A DNA stretch of 64,000 nt from Coleophoma eucalyptorum (Eukaryota; Ascomycota; Leotiomycetes; Helotiales; Dermateaceae), in the NCBI GenBank assembly GCA_026120035.1, contig JALRME010000011.1, positions 868,001-932,000 on the forward strand. The letters run 5' to 3'. How positions within the stretch are numbered: position 1 is the first letter of the stretch; each line of letters begins with the position of its first letter. Position numbers and translations under genes: made by a program. Under the pieces are notes generated by a model. It saw only the letters and a program-made list of their open reading frames with translations. It had not been told where the DNA came from and ran no database searches. Positions 10,415 to 22,549 of the stretch are shown here, piece after piece.

Positions 10415-13355
10415 TCATCGAAGCGACCAGGCCATAATTTCCAGTTTTCAAAGCACATTACTTTCCATCTTCGGCGTTTTATACAACAACATATACATGG
10501 GTTTTCAACAAGCGGGCTAGGTTTTGTACGCATATCGTTCTCAGGCGGGTACAAGGTCACCGCTAGGCATTGTCTTTTTGGAATCTTTGGCGCAGTGTAC
10601 CATGTCCTGGCTTTTCTTCGAACGGATAAAGAGCCATTTGGCTTCATCCGGCAAATATTCACATCATGAAAGGAGCTTTACGGAGATATCGATTTCGCTT
10701 TTATACCAAGAGCTGCTAGTGGGAATTTGGACGACGAGCTTCATGTTCTGAGGTCAAAGTCCGCAATAAGTTGTACATATCACCACAAAACAAAACTTCC
10801 TGTGTGTGCAATCAGTTTATCTATTCACTCAATTGCCGCTGGGTCTGGTTAATGATTTTGTTTGGGTTTAATTTTAGAGAACACATTCCTACAAAGTCAA
10901 GTGATTGTATCTCTTAGACCTCTTGCTACTTTGTTTACCCCACCTTAGTTAACGGTGTAGGTGGAATGCCTACACCATAAAAGCGGCCCCATGTATGATA
11001 TTCTAGAAGCCTTTATCATAAAATCATTTGACTCAACCCAATTCGAACGGAATTTACGAATATGAAGTATGTAACCGTGTGACATGAAAGCTCAATAGTG
11101 GAACCCGAAGCGAATAAATACGCTATATTCCCAGATTTGATTCCCCAGATGTGCGATTCTGAGCACCATGTCTTTAAACTTTGAATAGGTTGGCATTTCT
11201 ATTCAGAAAATAGACGTAGGATATTTACAACTAGCTATCTTAATGAGTATGCCAAAGGCTAGTACCTCACTGGCTATGTGTTATTATGATTAGCTTCTCA
11301 CCAGACTCTAGCTCTAGTATCTTACTGATGGAAAAGGACCTTCTGTTTCTTCATTCTTTAGGCAATATTATTAGTAGAATATGATAGTCCTTCACTTGCT
11401 TCTACTCAAAAGGTAGAAAGAACAGTACCATTGCCTTGTTGAGATTGCAATTGAGTTTATTTGAAGTACTAAAAGTATAACTTGTTTTGCTATAATGACA
11501 TTATGGTCGCCTGTGGCATGTGCCAAGCTTCCATATACGCCAAGATACATTTGCGAAGGATTCCCGTACTTGCATTGTAATTGAGTTTGTAACACTCTAG
11601 GTTGTGAGGTTATTCAGAATTCTATTTTCTCGGTTTTGAGACCTTCGAAGTTTCAGTTGGCATGATTTGTTATACCCTTATTTTGACACCAAAATCTACA
11701 TTTATATACATCTGAGCACACTAAATAGAGGAATAATTACACACAGTTTGACATATGAACTGATCAGTCTCACATCACCTGAGTAATTGGTACTATACGT
11801 TCTTGATACTCCATACCTAATGAAAATATCAGTTTTCATACGGAAGTATAGTTATTTACTATTCGTCTCCATCTGAGCCGCACATTATCCTAGGTGTTAC
11901 ATTCTGCTTTTAACGAAAGATAACTGAGTTATACGTTTAGATAAAGGCAATTCAAGAGAAAATCTATCAAAGGAGCCTCCAGATATCAGTGTGACCGAAT
12001 GTAAAAGGAGTGGTGTTTAAGATATACTTAAAGTTATAAATGATCCTGATTTTAAGTCTCTTGGGCGGTCCCGATGGGACGATAAGTCTTGTAGATGATA
12101 GTAAGGAAAAGAACAAAGGCTCAAGCCTATCATTCAAAATATTACCTCAATCATCCAAGTCAATCACCATCCCGCCACTATGCCCCACAGTGGACTAGTA
12201 CATCTCCTCCGCAACAGCCCATTCTTACAAACGGAAGAGCCACAGAGGAAAAAAACTCTCCGTTTTGGCAAAGCCGAAGGCATGGCATACGCTTGCCTAT
12301 TTCCCTAGCCAAAACATACAAGGCTTTGTCCCGAGTACCTGGAATTTGTTGTCTTGCTTTTTATCCTTGCGGGATTCTTACCACCGATTTAACTTATGGG
12401 AAAATTGGCAAGAATAACATCTGGCCTTCAACGAAGGAGAGTATAAAGAGTAAATGGTAATGGGGGTTATAAATCAGTTCGAAGCATCGGACCATGAGAA
12501 GTCGGATGTCAAATCTAATATGTTTCCAGATGCAGATCGCCAAATTTATCCCAATCTGTTGGTAAAGGCAGCAACGAACTAGTAAACTCTTTTGCGATGT
12601 CGGGATTATCGGCACATTGGGCATTTGATTCTGTAAGATCATTTGAGCATCCGGATTCACTTGCCCTGTGACTAGTTTTTAATTTAGCTGGACGAATTTT
12701 TCTTCTTAGCCACTCTCAAATTACACTTGGAGAATTGGACTAAGAATTCTAGTTAATCTCTTTGTAGTCTTTTATCAAGGTTTGCATAGACTTTGGGAAG
12801 ACATTTTTCAGATGGCTGCCGGCTAGACGAGGACGGTTCCCCATGTAACACCCCTTACAGCTTCCCGCCCCACGCAGCTGGGAGCCGGGTCCACGTTCTT
12901 TTGGTAGCCGGGAATGGGCTGAATTATGCAATACACGTGAGAGGGTTTGAGTAGATCCATATGCACACAAAAACATGTTCTGGCGTTGTAGAATAGTCTG
13001 GCTGCCATCTCATAAACACGACCCTGGCATCTGTACCTGCCGTGCTGTGCTGCCGCGATAAGATATCAGTCAGCCAACATACAATGAATGGGCTGACATG
13101 AGTTTAAATACAGCACCTTGTATGACAAGGTTATGTTGAGGGCACTTCCGCTTTTGGGACGTCGGGAGCCTAAAGGGGGAAGGTAACGACTCAGCCCTGT
13201 AAATCATGAGCCTACTTCGCTACGGTTCCCCATGGTCTTGTCCCGAGTGCTAAGCCACGGGGAGAAGGTATTCAGACTCGTCTCCTCTGGTTTTATCTAG
13301 CTCCGGGTTGTTACCTCACTAACTAGAGTATAATGGTCCGTTAATCACCAGCCAG
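10415..13355. other. AT-rich gene-poor region
   Basis: About 2.9 kb with only short unrelated frames. The frames around 12095-12660 overlap on several strands and frames without a convincing start, splice pattern or family resemblance, and could be decayed coding DNA. No LTR termini, tRNA or tandem array was recognised. Confidence 0.35.
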
Positions 13356-13598
13356 TGGGCAGTATATTATACTGCTGATCTTCTGCTGGACACTGAGGCT
13401 GGAATACTTCGCGAGATACGAACGATTGAAGATTTTGTTAATGACTCTACAGCGACGCGGGAGCTGCGGGAGCAATCGCGTAGATCAACTACGTTATCTT
13501 TCAGTTCGTATGTTTTATCAGACTATAATGCGACCAGATATGGATGGGCTCATGTGCACACAAAGGACTCTTTCCCTGGTCATTTTAGAATTACGTAG
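13356..13598 (+). pseudogene. Orphan exon-like coding fragment
   Basis: An open stretch of about 80 codons begins right after a plausible acceptor (CAGCCAG) and ends at TAG 13596-13598. Its composition is protein-like (LLLDTEAGILREIRTIEDF, then YGWAHVHTKDSFPGHFRIT). There is no in-frame ATG near its start and no recognisable upstream exon. It may be the last exon of a decayed gene or an isolated remnant. No family is recognised. Confidence 0.22.
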
Positions 13599-15110
13599 AT
13601 GCTCATTCGCGTTGGGCGTGGTGGAGATGGCCGATGGGGTGACAATCACGCTACGACACGAAAACATCTCGGATCGTAATCCTGCCATTTTTAGGCGTAG
13701 AAATAAGCATACTATGGTATATACCGCCTGAGCCGTCGCAAATATCTCGTATGGTTATTATAATAGCCCTTTTGAGACAATTTTAGTCGTAACAGTTGCG
13801 TATTTTCGTGAGCCTGGTCCGAAAATGTTTACCAGGCTTTTCGGAGACCGGAGTCACAGTCGAATGTCACGATGCTCACGTGTGCGGCTGAACAAGTATA
13901 TTAGAACAACTCATGTAGGACAGCGATAATATTTCTCTCTCCCATACATCAATAATCTCCTATACCAAAGCAGCATTATATTATACACCTAAGTTCAATT
14001 CGAACTTGTACATAAATTTCCACCACAATGCTTCCAACAAATGCCATGAGATTGCAAGCATCGAGAAGGATGCAGGGCTGGCCAAGTGTAAGCACATAGA
14101 ACATTTGCAGAGTTCGGCCAATTTACTGACAATTATCACAGGAGCGAGCAGCCAAGACGACACCAATGCGATTCTGGAGTCTCAAAAAAATTCCTGTAGA
14201 GGTATACCCACTAGGTATGTCGACAAAGCTTTCTAGGTGGCTGAGACTAAGTGATTGGGGGCTAACAATACATTAAGGAGTTGTCGTGGGTTTTATGATC
14301 AGCATCGCTACCTTCTCAATGTGGAAGGCGTTATTCGTTGGCAAAAACTTAAGAAAGAGTAGATCGACCTGGAGCGATGAATGAGCTACGAAAGTTCAAG
14401 TTAATGGATGTTTGTTTTTTGGAGTTTCAGCGCAATTCATCACTGGAGATGAGCCGGAAAGATTTTGTACATGTAAATAAATTCCTGCCAAATTAGACTG
14501 GAATAATACTCTTGAAGTCTTAAATTGACCATACCCTGCATATTGTTTACCATAAATTTTACCATGGTTGTAGACTCTGCCTTTAGCGGCAGTTTCGGTC
14601 GTGGCGAACGACTTTTCTTTCCTAGATCTGTCATGGTGTATCGTCATTTAGAATTTTAGTAAGTCCTTCATTCATAAACTTATTGCATTACTCTACCTAA
14701 GGATAATTATCTGAGATTGCGTCCCACTTCTATTGACATATATTGTGCTTTCTTCTCCCCCCCCCCGACCTCCTGCACTTGCACCGGCAAAGTATGTGTA
14801 AGGTGCATAGTAATAGCTAACTGCTGCGCAGTTATGTCTCACTAGCTCCTCACAGTCCCAAAGGTCTCATACCAAGCTCATCTTCTCAAAGTGTTTAGGG
14901 TTCTCTTGGAGGTTAAGCAACTTCTGCTAAATATGCAATACATAGTTGGGCAATTTCAGCACCTTTGAGATGACCAATCTTGGTTCATATCTCATGGCAA
15001 GAGCCCAATGGCCCTTTCTTATCATCAACAGTTAGTCCAACTATAGGATATTTCTGGCTCAGAGGCTTTAAATCCGCGTTTTGAACTCACAACACTACTT
15101 AGACACTCTC
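13599..15110. other. Intergenic region with a short poly-C tract
   Basis: About 1.5 kb. Several frames near 14000-14240 and 14400-14650 lack coding character. A homopolymeric C tract sits at about 14757-14766. No further element is recognised. Confidence 0.35.
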
Positions 15111-16317
15111 CTATCTCTGTCGCTGTCGCTGTCGCTGGGCCTTTGGAATAGAGAGAAAAAACTCATGAAAGGCCAAAGTGCGTCTAAGTACCCAGTCACC
15201 TTGATCTATCTTCTCGCAGATCCTGCTATACGCATCGCGCCTTGACTCAGGCCGGCCAATAAAAGCATCTTGCCACCGTCCTGCGAGCACGTCTTCTTCA
15301 AATTCGATGACTGCTTTTTTCAATCCACCTAGGGATTCTCTGACACCAGCTTTATGCCCATATGCTCCAGGCGCACATGGTCCATCTCGGATCAGAGTAG
15401 CAATGCGCGGAACTGTTGTGCTGCGGATGACATGGAAGTAGGCGAAGGGAATTTTGTGCAAAAACGAATTGGAACGGTCTTGTCTTGTCAGTTAATTGCC
15501 CTTTCCGTTAGATTCTGTGTTTTGCTTCCATACCTGGCTGAGGTTTGCAGATGAGAAACCCCTTCTCTACACTGAAGTGCGATTCTTCATTATTCCTACC
15601 AGAAAGGTCCCATTCTGCTAACTGGGAAGCAGTCCCCAGGAAGACGGAGTAATCGCGGTCTATCATGACGCATCGCCTCATCATATGCAATACAAAACGA
15701 TGACAATTGGTTTCAAAAATGTCATATGAGCCCATATGCTCAATGATCCACCTGGCAAGCACTAGAAGTTCACTAGGAGAATACTGGGTTTTTCCAACCT
15801 GGTATGCTATTAGCGGTACTCTCTTGGACTCTGATAACTTCTGAGAGTCAAGGGTTCCTGGACTTGAAAAATCCTGATGTTTCAATACGACTGGTACAGA
15901 ATTGGGAGTTGAACCAGATGTATGTCCTTGTTTCGTATGGTTCTTGTTCAGCCCATCGGCTGAGAGGTGATATATATGACCCTGGGAGTATATTGACCAG
16001 TGTCGGAAAGATACAGCCCATGCAGTATGCGGTACAGTTACCACGAATACACCATGGCCGGAGGTATTCGGATGTGGAAGGTTTTCATGGATTTGAAGAA
16101 GGTGGTCGAACTCCACGAGCTCACCACTGAAATACCAAGCATCCGGCATTATTTGAAATAGCTTCTCTCCAAAGATGTCGCGAATTTTATGCAGCCGAGT
16201 CTGATGCTCCTCCGGTGTAGGTAAATCGTTGAGAGTCGGGAGAAACTGCTCTGCCGCTGATCCTAAAATCATGGGGTCTGAATTTCGCGGTCCGCTACAT
16301 AGACTGACAGGTTCCAT
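15111..16317 (-). CDS. Predicted permuted papain-fold (LRAT/PPPDE-like) protein, 361 aa
   Basis: Two exons, 16317-15534 and 15412-15111, join in phase across a 121-nt GT-AG intron. The N-terminal 90 residues are unassigned. A conserved-looking core starts at SFRHWSIY (His106), continues through YQVGKTQYSPSELLVLARWI, and ends with the motif FETNCHRFV (Cys205). His first, then an Asn-Cys helix-start, with the spacing and secondary-structure feel of circularly permuted papain-like (NlpC/P60 superfamily) domains such as LRAT and PPPDE, suggests a thiol hydrolase or acyltransferase. The C-terminal exon is helical and ends in an alternating Gln-Arg tail encoded by a hexanucleotide repeat. There is no signal peptide. 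The assignment rests on motifs only; the catalytic role is inferred. Confidence 0.6.
15117..15137. repeat. CTGTCG hexanucleotide repeat at a 3' coding end
   Basis: Three and a half perfect copies of CTGTCG lie just before the stop codon of the minus-strand gene and encode a Gln-Arg alternating tail. Being a six-base unit, it can change length without shifting the frame. Confidence 0.8.
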
Positions 16318-17584
16318 GATTCAGATAGACTACAACCGCATGAACAGAACACCATCATGCGCTCCATGTTTTGTGAGGCAATAGCGTCATCCAAAGTGAC
16401 AGAGCACAAACGCGGTTATGCAATGAAACCAGGACTTGAATGAGCGAACGACCGGACGGAAACCACGGAGAAATATGGCCCCCCTTCGAGTGAAAGGCAA
16501 GGTCTTAAGTCAATACATGAAGTTACTGCCAACCCCCTTACCCGGCCTAACCCCACCGTGGCCTTTGGTTGCATATCACGTGATTAGTCACGTGGATGCC
16601 TTGATTGGCAAAATGGTGTGATTTGATAGGTAAAACAATGATGGGAGCTCTAAGCAATTACTGAGGCCATACTAAATAGATCATATTGGTCTGAATAACA
16701 TGCCGGCTTTGGAATTGGCACATATGAGCGGTTCTTGAAGCGCACCGGAGCTGATGCGAGCGGGGAAATTGAGTCGGAAAGCATAGGGAAAGAGAATAAG
16801 ATCCGTCACCTGCGATTCCCCTCATACTCCACATAACGCTTGGCGCCATATTCGTGAAATGCGGCTTGAACTTTGCGAAGTCCTCCACTTGGAACGTAGC
16901 GGTCTCTGACTCGGACATTATCTTCAGTTATTAATACCAACAGCCGGGCTTGAGTTTCTCTATCCTCCGAGTGTTGTAGTATTCAGTTTCACATCATCCC
17001 TAATTGCTGCTGTAGAACAGCTCAACTTCAACTGTCGCTTTGACCTGGTGATATCAGCCGGCTTGTCAAACAGCAGGGGGCTAGGTTTTGAGGATCAAGC
17101 AGTATTGGCTGCTCACACTTCGCGACGTCCGTAATCTCCGCAGTAAGCATCTTTTATAGTAAATCATCAAGTTAAACTTGGTCTGGCCCCTATACTGGCG
17201 ACGCTGCTATACCCAGATATGGCGATCATCCATGTCGAACATACAGAAGATCCTTGGTTGCGGCATCGTCCGAAGTCCCGTTCCATGAAAACTGGTCTAA
17301 GCACGCTTTGTTTCGACCAACTAGCGCACGGTACTCAGGCGATCCCGTTTCAACAGCCAAAGCCAGAAATTCCATGTGCCCATATACAAAAGACCCGTCA
17401 TGTTTGGTTTACTCGACTGTCTGAAAACCATCGGGCTTCATTAGTATTGTAACCATAGTTCCTGAGTTTAATTCTTGCTTGGTTCGCTTCATCTATAATT
17501 TTTGCACAGGACACCATCCTAAGCTTAGCCATTGTATTATTCTTCCTAGAGTTCTTCCAATATCTATCGTTTTCTGACTATACG
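16318..17584. other. Intergenic region, possible gene remnant at 16658-16918 (minus)
   Basis: About 1.27 kb between divergent genes. A minus-strand frame starting at 16918 opens with a natural-looking N-terminus (MSESETATFQVEDFAKFKPH) but loses coding character after about 45 codons; it may be a truncated gene or one exon. A CACGTG-like palindrome context (atcacgtgattagtcacgtgg) lies at about 16576-16596. Confidence 0.3.
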
Positions 17585-19337
17585 ATGGTCAACACTGGTT
17601 TGCCATCAGGCGGATGTTATCTTTGCCGAGCTCGTCGTATTAAGGTATGGATATACTCCATCAAACCCCCTATCACCCCTCACCCTTGACCCACAATATA
17701 TAAACCACATATATGTGCAAGATTTTACAATAACCCAATCCGATTGTTGAATTAACTAAGTGTAGTGCGATGAAACCAAGCCTCATTGTATGAGATGTGG
17801 CAAGTTAGGGAGACAGTGTCCTGGATATCGTGATCCTCTCAATTTCAACGAGAACAAACTGGGCAGGAAAAGACGATCCGGCATAATCAATTCTAGATCG
17901 AGCTTGAAAGATGTTCGGGAACTATCTAGGCCAAACTGTGACACAGCAATATCTAAGCAATTGTCCATCCCTATTGATCAGCAAGCGCTTTGCTACTTCC
18001 TCTCCAGTTTCGTGGTTACCCCAACTGATAATGTGACGGGGCATCTGGACTTCTTGGTTCCGCTATTGAAGAATGAGCGGTCTAGTCCGGCATTTTCATT
18101 GGCGTTGTCAGCTGTTTCTATTGCTGCACTAGGACGTCGCCCCAATTCTAGAGCACTTCTTGAAAAAGCCAGTCGTACTTACATTAAAGCTCTGAGACAG
18201 ATCAATTTGGCTTTACTGGATCCCCAGTTAGCTACACGAGACTCTACCCTTGGAGCAGTTTTGCTTCTGATCTTCTTCGAGGTAATGGTCCTTATGAGCT
18301 ACTAATTGTCGATTCAACTAAAACTCCAACAGACGTTGACTACTGCTGGTGGGCTGATGGCATGGTCGTCTCATATCAAAGGAGCTATCGCACTGGTTAA
18401 GTCCCGTGGTGATAAACAGCACAAAACACAGATTGGGCGCGACTTGTTTACCTCTGTCCGGAAACAGACGGTATTTAATAAGATATCGAGTAGTCAAGTC
18501 CTTTATGTTAATGCTTCACAGGTGCCTTATTACACTTCGGGCTCTTCAATCATAGAGTACGGGATTGACTGGCACGCACAAACATTGAACTCGGAAGTGG
18601 AGCAAACACTATATCAGCTCAACTTCCGGTCAGCTGAATTGCGACATGATACGAAGGCCTTAATCCCACTTGCCACTCGCTCGAATGAAGATGTGGAGAA
18701 AGTGCAGAAGCTTCTACAGAGAGCACAAGCATTGCAGCAGGAGTATGCTGACTGGGTCAGCTCACTTCCACTTTCTTGGCGAGTGAAAACTGTTGCATGG
18801 ACCAATGATATCCCCGAAGAAAAGCTCATACACGCGACTGCCTATCCCGGGCCACTGAATTCTCACAAGGAAGTCACGACAGCAGCCGAATATGTCTCTG
18901 CTCTTGCGTCACAGATGCATATTTTCATAGCAATCCTCCGTTGTGCGGCTTGGCTGAATCCCTTACTTGACTACAAGATTACGCCTGAATATTCAATGGT
19001 TTCTCGTCTGTCAAAAAAATTAATAGCTGACATTATTGCCATCGTTCCTTACTTTTGTGGTTGGAGCCAAGGGGAACATGGACCAACGCCCAAAAACGCC
19101 AACTTCTACACTCCTGATTCCTTACCGGCTAAGGGGATCACTGGGCTCTTGGTGATGGGCCCTATATTCACAGCTGCAAATTCAGACTTTGCATCTAATC
19201 CACAACGGACCTGGCTAGAGGGAAGGCTGAAATATATCGAAATCTCTATGGGTATCAGCCATGCAGGGCTATTGGCCAGCGTGAGTAATTCCTTTCATGT
19301 ATCAATCCATGCATTTATTAATAACCCAAGCTTTTAA
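17585..19337 (+). CDS. Zn2Cys6 transcription factor
   Basis: Exon 1 (17585-17644) and exon 2 (from 17766) join to give a complete zinc cluster, CYLCRARRIK|CDETKPHCMRCGKLGRQC, with the intron exactly before the third Cys. Exon 2 ends at 18281 and exon 3 starts at 18333. The rest is a helical regulatory region (fungal_trans_2-like), ending near ISMGISHAGLLAS. A GTGAGT after 19280 may splice to a further exon at about 19345; read through, the frame stops at 19337. The C-terminal border is therefore uncertain. The protein is about 525 aa. It is nuclear and binds CGG-type sites by family. It is convergent with the laccase gene and is a candidate regulator of the laccase/phospholipase pair, which is inference. 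Confidence 0.85.
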
Positions 19338-19727
19338 AAAGCAGATTCGCCTATCCGTCAACTGCCATTCTCAAAGACAGGGAAAATCTTCATCGAGTAG
19401 TATGTTAAGGGCCATCCCTTTAAAGACGCCGAACTTTTATCCCCACGATATACTAGCACACAATCGTTTATTTTATTATAAAAACTCCAAAACTAGGTCT
19501 TTAGATGGACTCAACACTCGTGTAGCATATAAGATAAAATGGGCTCAAGTGGCTACTATCGAAAGCAGCATGAATTTTCTCTCCATTTCTGCAATCGGTA
19601 GTCCTTTATTGTTACACAGATACGTCGTAAAAATTGCAGCAAATTCAGATGCATTACTACTATCAAGGAAAACCTCCGAATTCTGGTCGAGACTTGTTGC
19701 AAAGATGTGGGAGAAGTCTAGATGGCT

Positions 19728-21855
19728 TTATTCTCTAACTTCAATGCCCATGGCCATCCCACTCCCCAAATGAACAAGTAAATGACAATGAAACATCCAT
19801 ATACCCAAATTATCCGCTTTAAATCGAAGCACCACATATCCACGCCGTGGAACCATAACCGTATCCTTCCGCAACATTTGCCCTTGATTTAGAACAAGAG
19901 GCGGTTCTTCCAACGAAGGTGGTGGAAAAGTTGCTGGCTTATAGCTGCCCCACCCAGATTCTGACCTTTGGGAGTCCAGCACAAAGAAGTCATGGCCGTG
20001 TAGATGGAAAGGATGTGAGCCATCGTCGAGATTGTTGATGATAATGTCAACCCAAACGCCATCTTTTGAAACTCTGCTAGTGGAAGTATCCTGTAGAGAA
20101 ATGAAGGGCACAAGCTGGTTTTCATCCCATGAGCTTCGCGGAAGTTTAATTAGCGGCGGCTCTTGGGGAGACCAGCTGGTTCTATTTATAGTACCCATTG
20201 GATGATTGGCAGCCTTTGATAACTTAAGAGTTTTGGTATAAAGGATGAGCGTTTCGTCCACATTGTATGGGATGGTAGGATATGGGAATGTGGAGGCTCC
20301 CTGTGCCGTTTGTAGTTTGAAAACCGAGGTTGCGACTAAAGTGGGATTTAGGGGTTCATTATATGATTCTGTACCTTTAATTACTGGAAATGACTGAATT
20401 GGTGTCAAAGCTGGGTTCGGATATCTAAAGTTCCTTTGGCAACTGTCAGCGTACGAGCCTGGGGCATCGTAGGAGGAAGTATATGGGAATAGTACTCTTG
20501 GTCAAGGCTGATTGTAAGACTAGATCCCTTTGTCTTTGCATTCCCGTCCCATTGAACAACTAGGTCAACCCGTTCACCTGGAAAAACTACTCCTACTGAG
20601 TCTGAAGGTACGCCTGCTATGTCGAATCCACCATCAACCTGGAATGGATGGAGCTTCGCGTTCGATATTCCAATGGATAGTCCCGCAATTGACCTATTTC
20701 GTTCAATGAGAAATTGCAACCAACAAGAGAGGAGAGCTTACCCAACATTGACGAGACGTAATCTGAGTGAATCGCTGCTGTGTAAAATTGGTCTCATTTG
20801 CACCTCGTCGCTACAACTCAAAGGCCGGCCAGCCACTGCCATTGAGCAGTCAAATTTCCCAACGCCATTGATGATAAGTGAGTCGGGTACAGGCTACAAT
20901 TGTGTCAGCTACGATTTGAATAACTATGCCCTAGAGATCCTACCTCGTTTCCAAACCCTTTAACGCTTGTGTACCAATCTAGCATTGTATGAGCACTACG
21001 ATGAAACCAATCGCCCACGAGTAGTAACACCTCGCTCTCATATTCACGAAGAGTTATCCCGGCCATGTTCTCTCTTGGTTTATGAACAACAAGGCCTCCA
21101 TACAAGCCATCACCTCTTTGTACATGAGAGTGAGCATGGTACCAAAATGTTCCGTCTTGATTTTCGATCTGAAATTCATAAATGAACGTCTCGCCTACTG
21201 GAATGGGAGACTGAGTGAATCCAACTACACCATCCATATGATTGGTCCCTCTCATATGAAGGCCATGCCAATGAATTGATATACCTTCATCATCAAGAGC
21301 GTTGGTTACTGATACTACGACAGTATCTCCTGTTCGTGCCTCTATTGTTGGGCCTGGGAAATGATCTGTATCAATGCCCTCTTATCAATAAATTCTATGA
21401 ATCGGGGAACATGAATACTTGCCATTTATGAGATATACTTGTTTTTGTACACCGTCAGGTGATCGGATACCAGATGTTACCACCCAGTTATATTTAAGAG
21501 TTTGAGCTTTTCGATTAATGTGATCTTCAGGATGTAGAAGGATTCCCACAATCTCGCTATTGCTGACTCTATTGGTCTGGGAAAAGATGTCGTCTCCTGA
21601 TCCTCTAGGCTGGCGATTAAAATCCGTCCACAAAATAACCATACAGGTTGCAAGAGCAAATAGTACTGCAGTTAATATGCCCTGGAACACCCAATTCCTC
21701 ATCCACCTTTTGTATCTTTTCTCCTTTTCTGAGTCCAATTCCAAAGCGATTTGCTGCTCTAGCAACTCAGTGGAATTAAGATTCGTATTTGTGTATTCGC
21801 AGTCGTAGACAGCGGCACTCGCTCTTCGTCTGGGCTCCCCATTACTATTGTCCAT
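19728..21855 (-). CDS. Membrane-anchored laccase-like multicopper oxidase
   Basis: Five exons are inferred: 21855-21423, 21365-20944, 20893-20742, 20693-20496 and 20424-19728. An N-terminal hydrophobic segment at about 56-75 (GILTAVLFALATCMVILW) should act as a type II signal anchor. All four copper motifs are present: HWHG, HAHSH, HPFHLHGHDF and HCHLLVHLGSGM. The axial ligand position in the last motif is Met, usual for lower-potential enzymes. It would oxidise phenols or metal ions with reduction of O2 to water; the substrate is not determinable. Intron 1 works only with a GC donor (GCAAGT), which restores LIND|HFPGPTIEA. Intron 4 needs a weak GTACTA donor to give LDQE|YPNPALTPIQSF. The gene diverges from the phospholipase gene and converges with the Zn2Cys6 gene. 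Confidence 0.88.
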
Positions 21856-22549
21856 GTTTTCATCCGACTTCCAGATGCCGCCGGTTTTCTACAAGTAGTT
21901 TAAGAAGGTGGCACATTTGAGAAGAGCCGCTCACCCCCAGCAACGAAAGACATGGCATGATTTCTAAAGAAGAAATTGATGACAATAAGCATTAAATTTT
22001 CATGATAGTATTCCGAAGTTATTGCATTCGTAACGTATAATCTTCAAAAATGGGGTGGTTGCACGTGGTTGAAATGCTTGGTTTTGCGTCCTGCAATTAT
22101 TTTCGCGGCAGTAAATAGAACCCCGGAGTCGGCAATATTCATACCTGTTACTTTTGGTATTATCTTTGATCGTGGCCCGAAATCTTTGATATGATTCGCA
22201 TAGCTGGAATTTTGCAGGGTTTCCGACCCCATTCACCACAATGTCGGGATTGTTCCCCACTACTCCGAACGTCTCTTTAAAAAACAACAGAGCGGTTGAA
22301 ATCTTAGCAAATATCCGCTTCGCCGCGCATTATGTGGACTGCATTACAAAAAAGTGGTTTTCAGTGGACGGAATTCCTGGTGGGGAGGCCGTTCTTTGAA
22401 GCTGATTATCTACTAGAACAGCTACTGGATCCTATAGCCCACGTGCCAAACTGCAGACTATGATATATTATTGTGATATGCACCCAGTGAAATTCCAGTG
22501 TTCATCGTGTAGAATCAGACAATTTCTGGCCTGAAAGGCGTATCCTACT
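21856..22549. promoter_or_regulatory. Divergent promoter between laccase and phospholipase genes
   Basis: About 694 bp separate the two divergent start codons. No coding exon fits. The span probably carries both promoters. A CACGTG E-box-like core occurs at about 22439-22444 (cccacgtgcc). Confidence 0.45.

Noticed and set aside
12095..12460. 121-aa plus-strand frame as a gene
   Set aside because: Composition is not protein-like, other frames are equally open, and no domain or splice sites support it.
13426..13731. 101-aa plus-strand frame as a gene
   Set aside because: It overlaps the better frame at 13356-13598 and has no recognisable features.
19345..19773. Long extra C-terminal exon for the first Zn2Cys6 factor
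   Set aside because: The frame after the possible acceptor is open for about 140 codons but is low-complexity (Ser/Lys-rich), overlaps the last laccase exon on the other strand, and resembles no regulator C-terminus.
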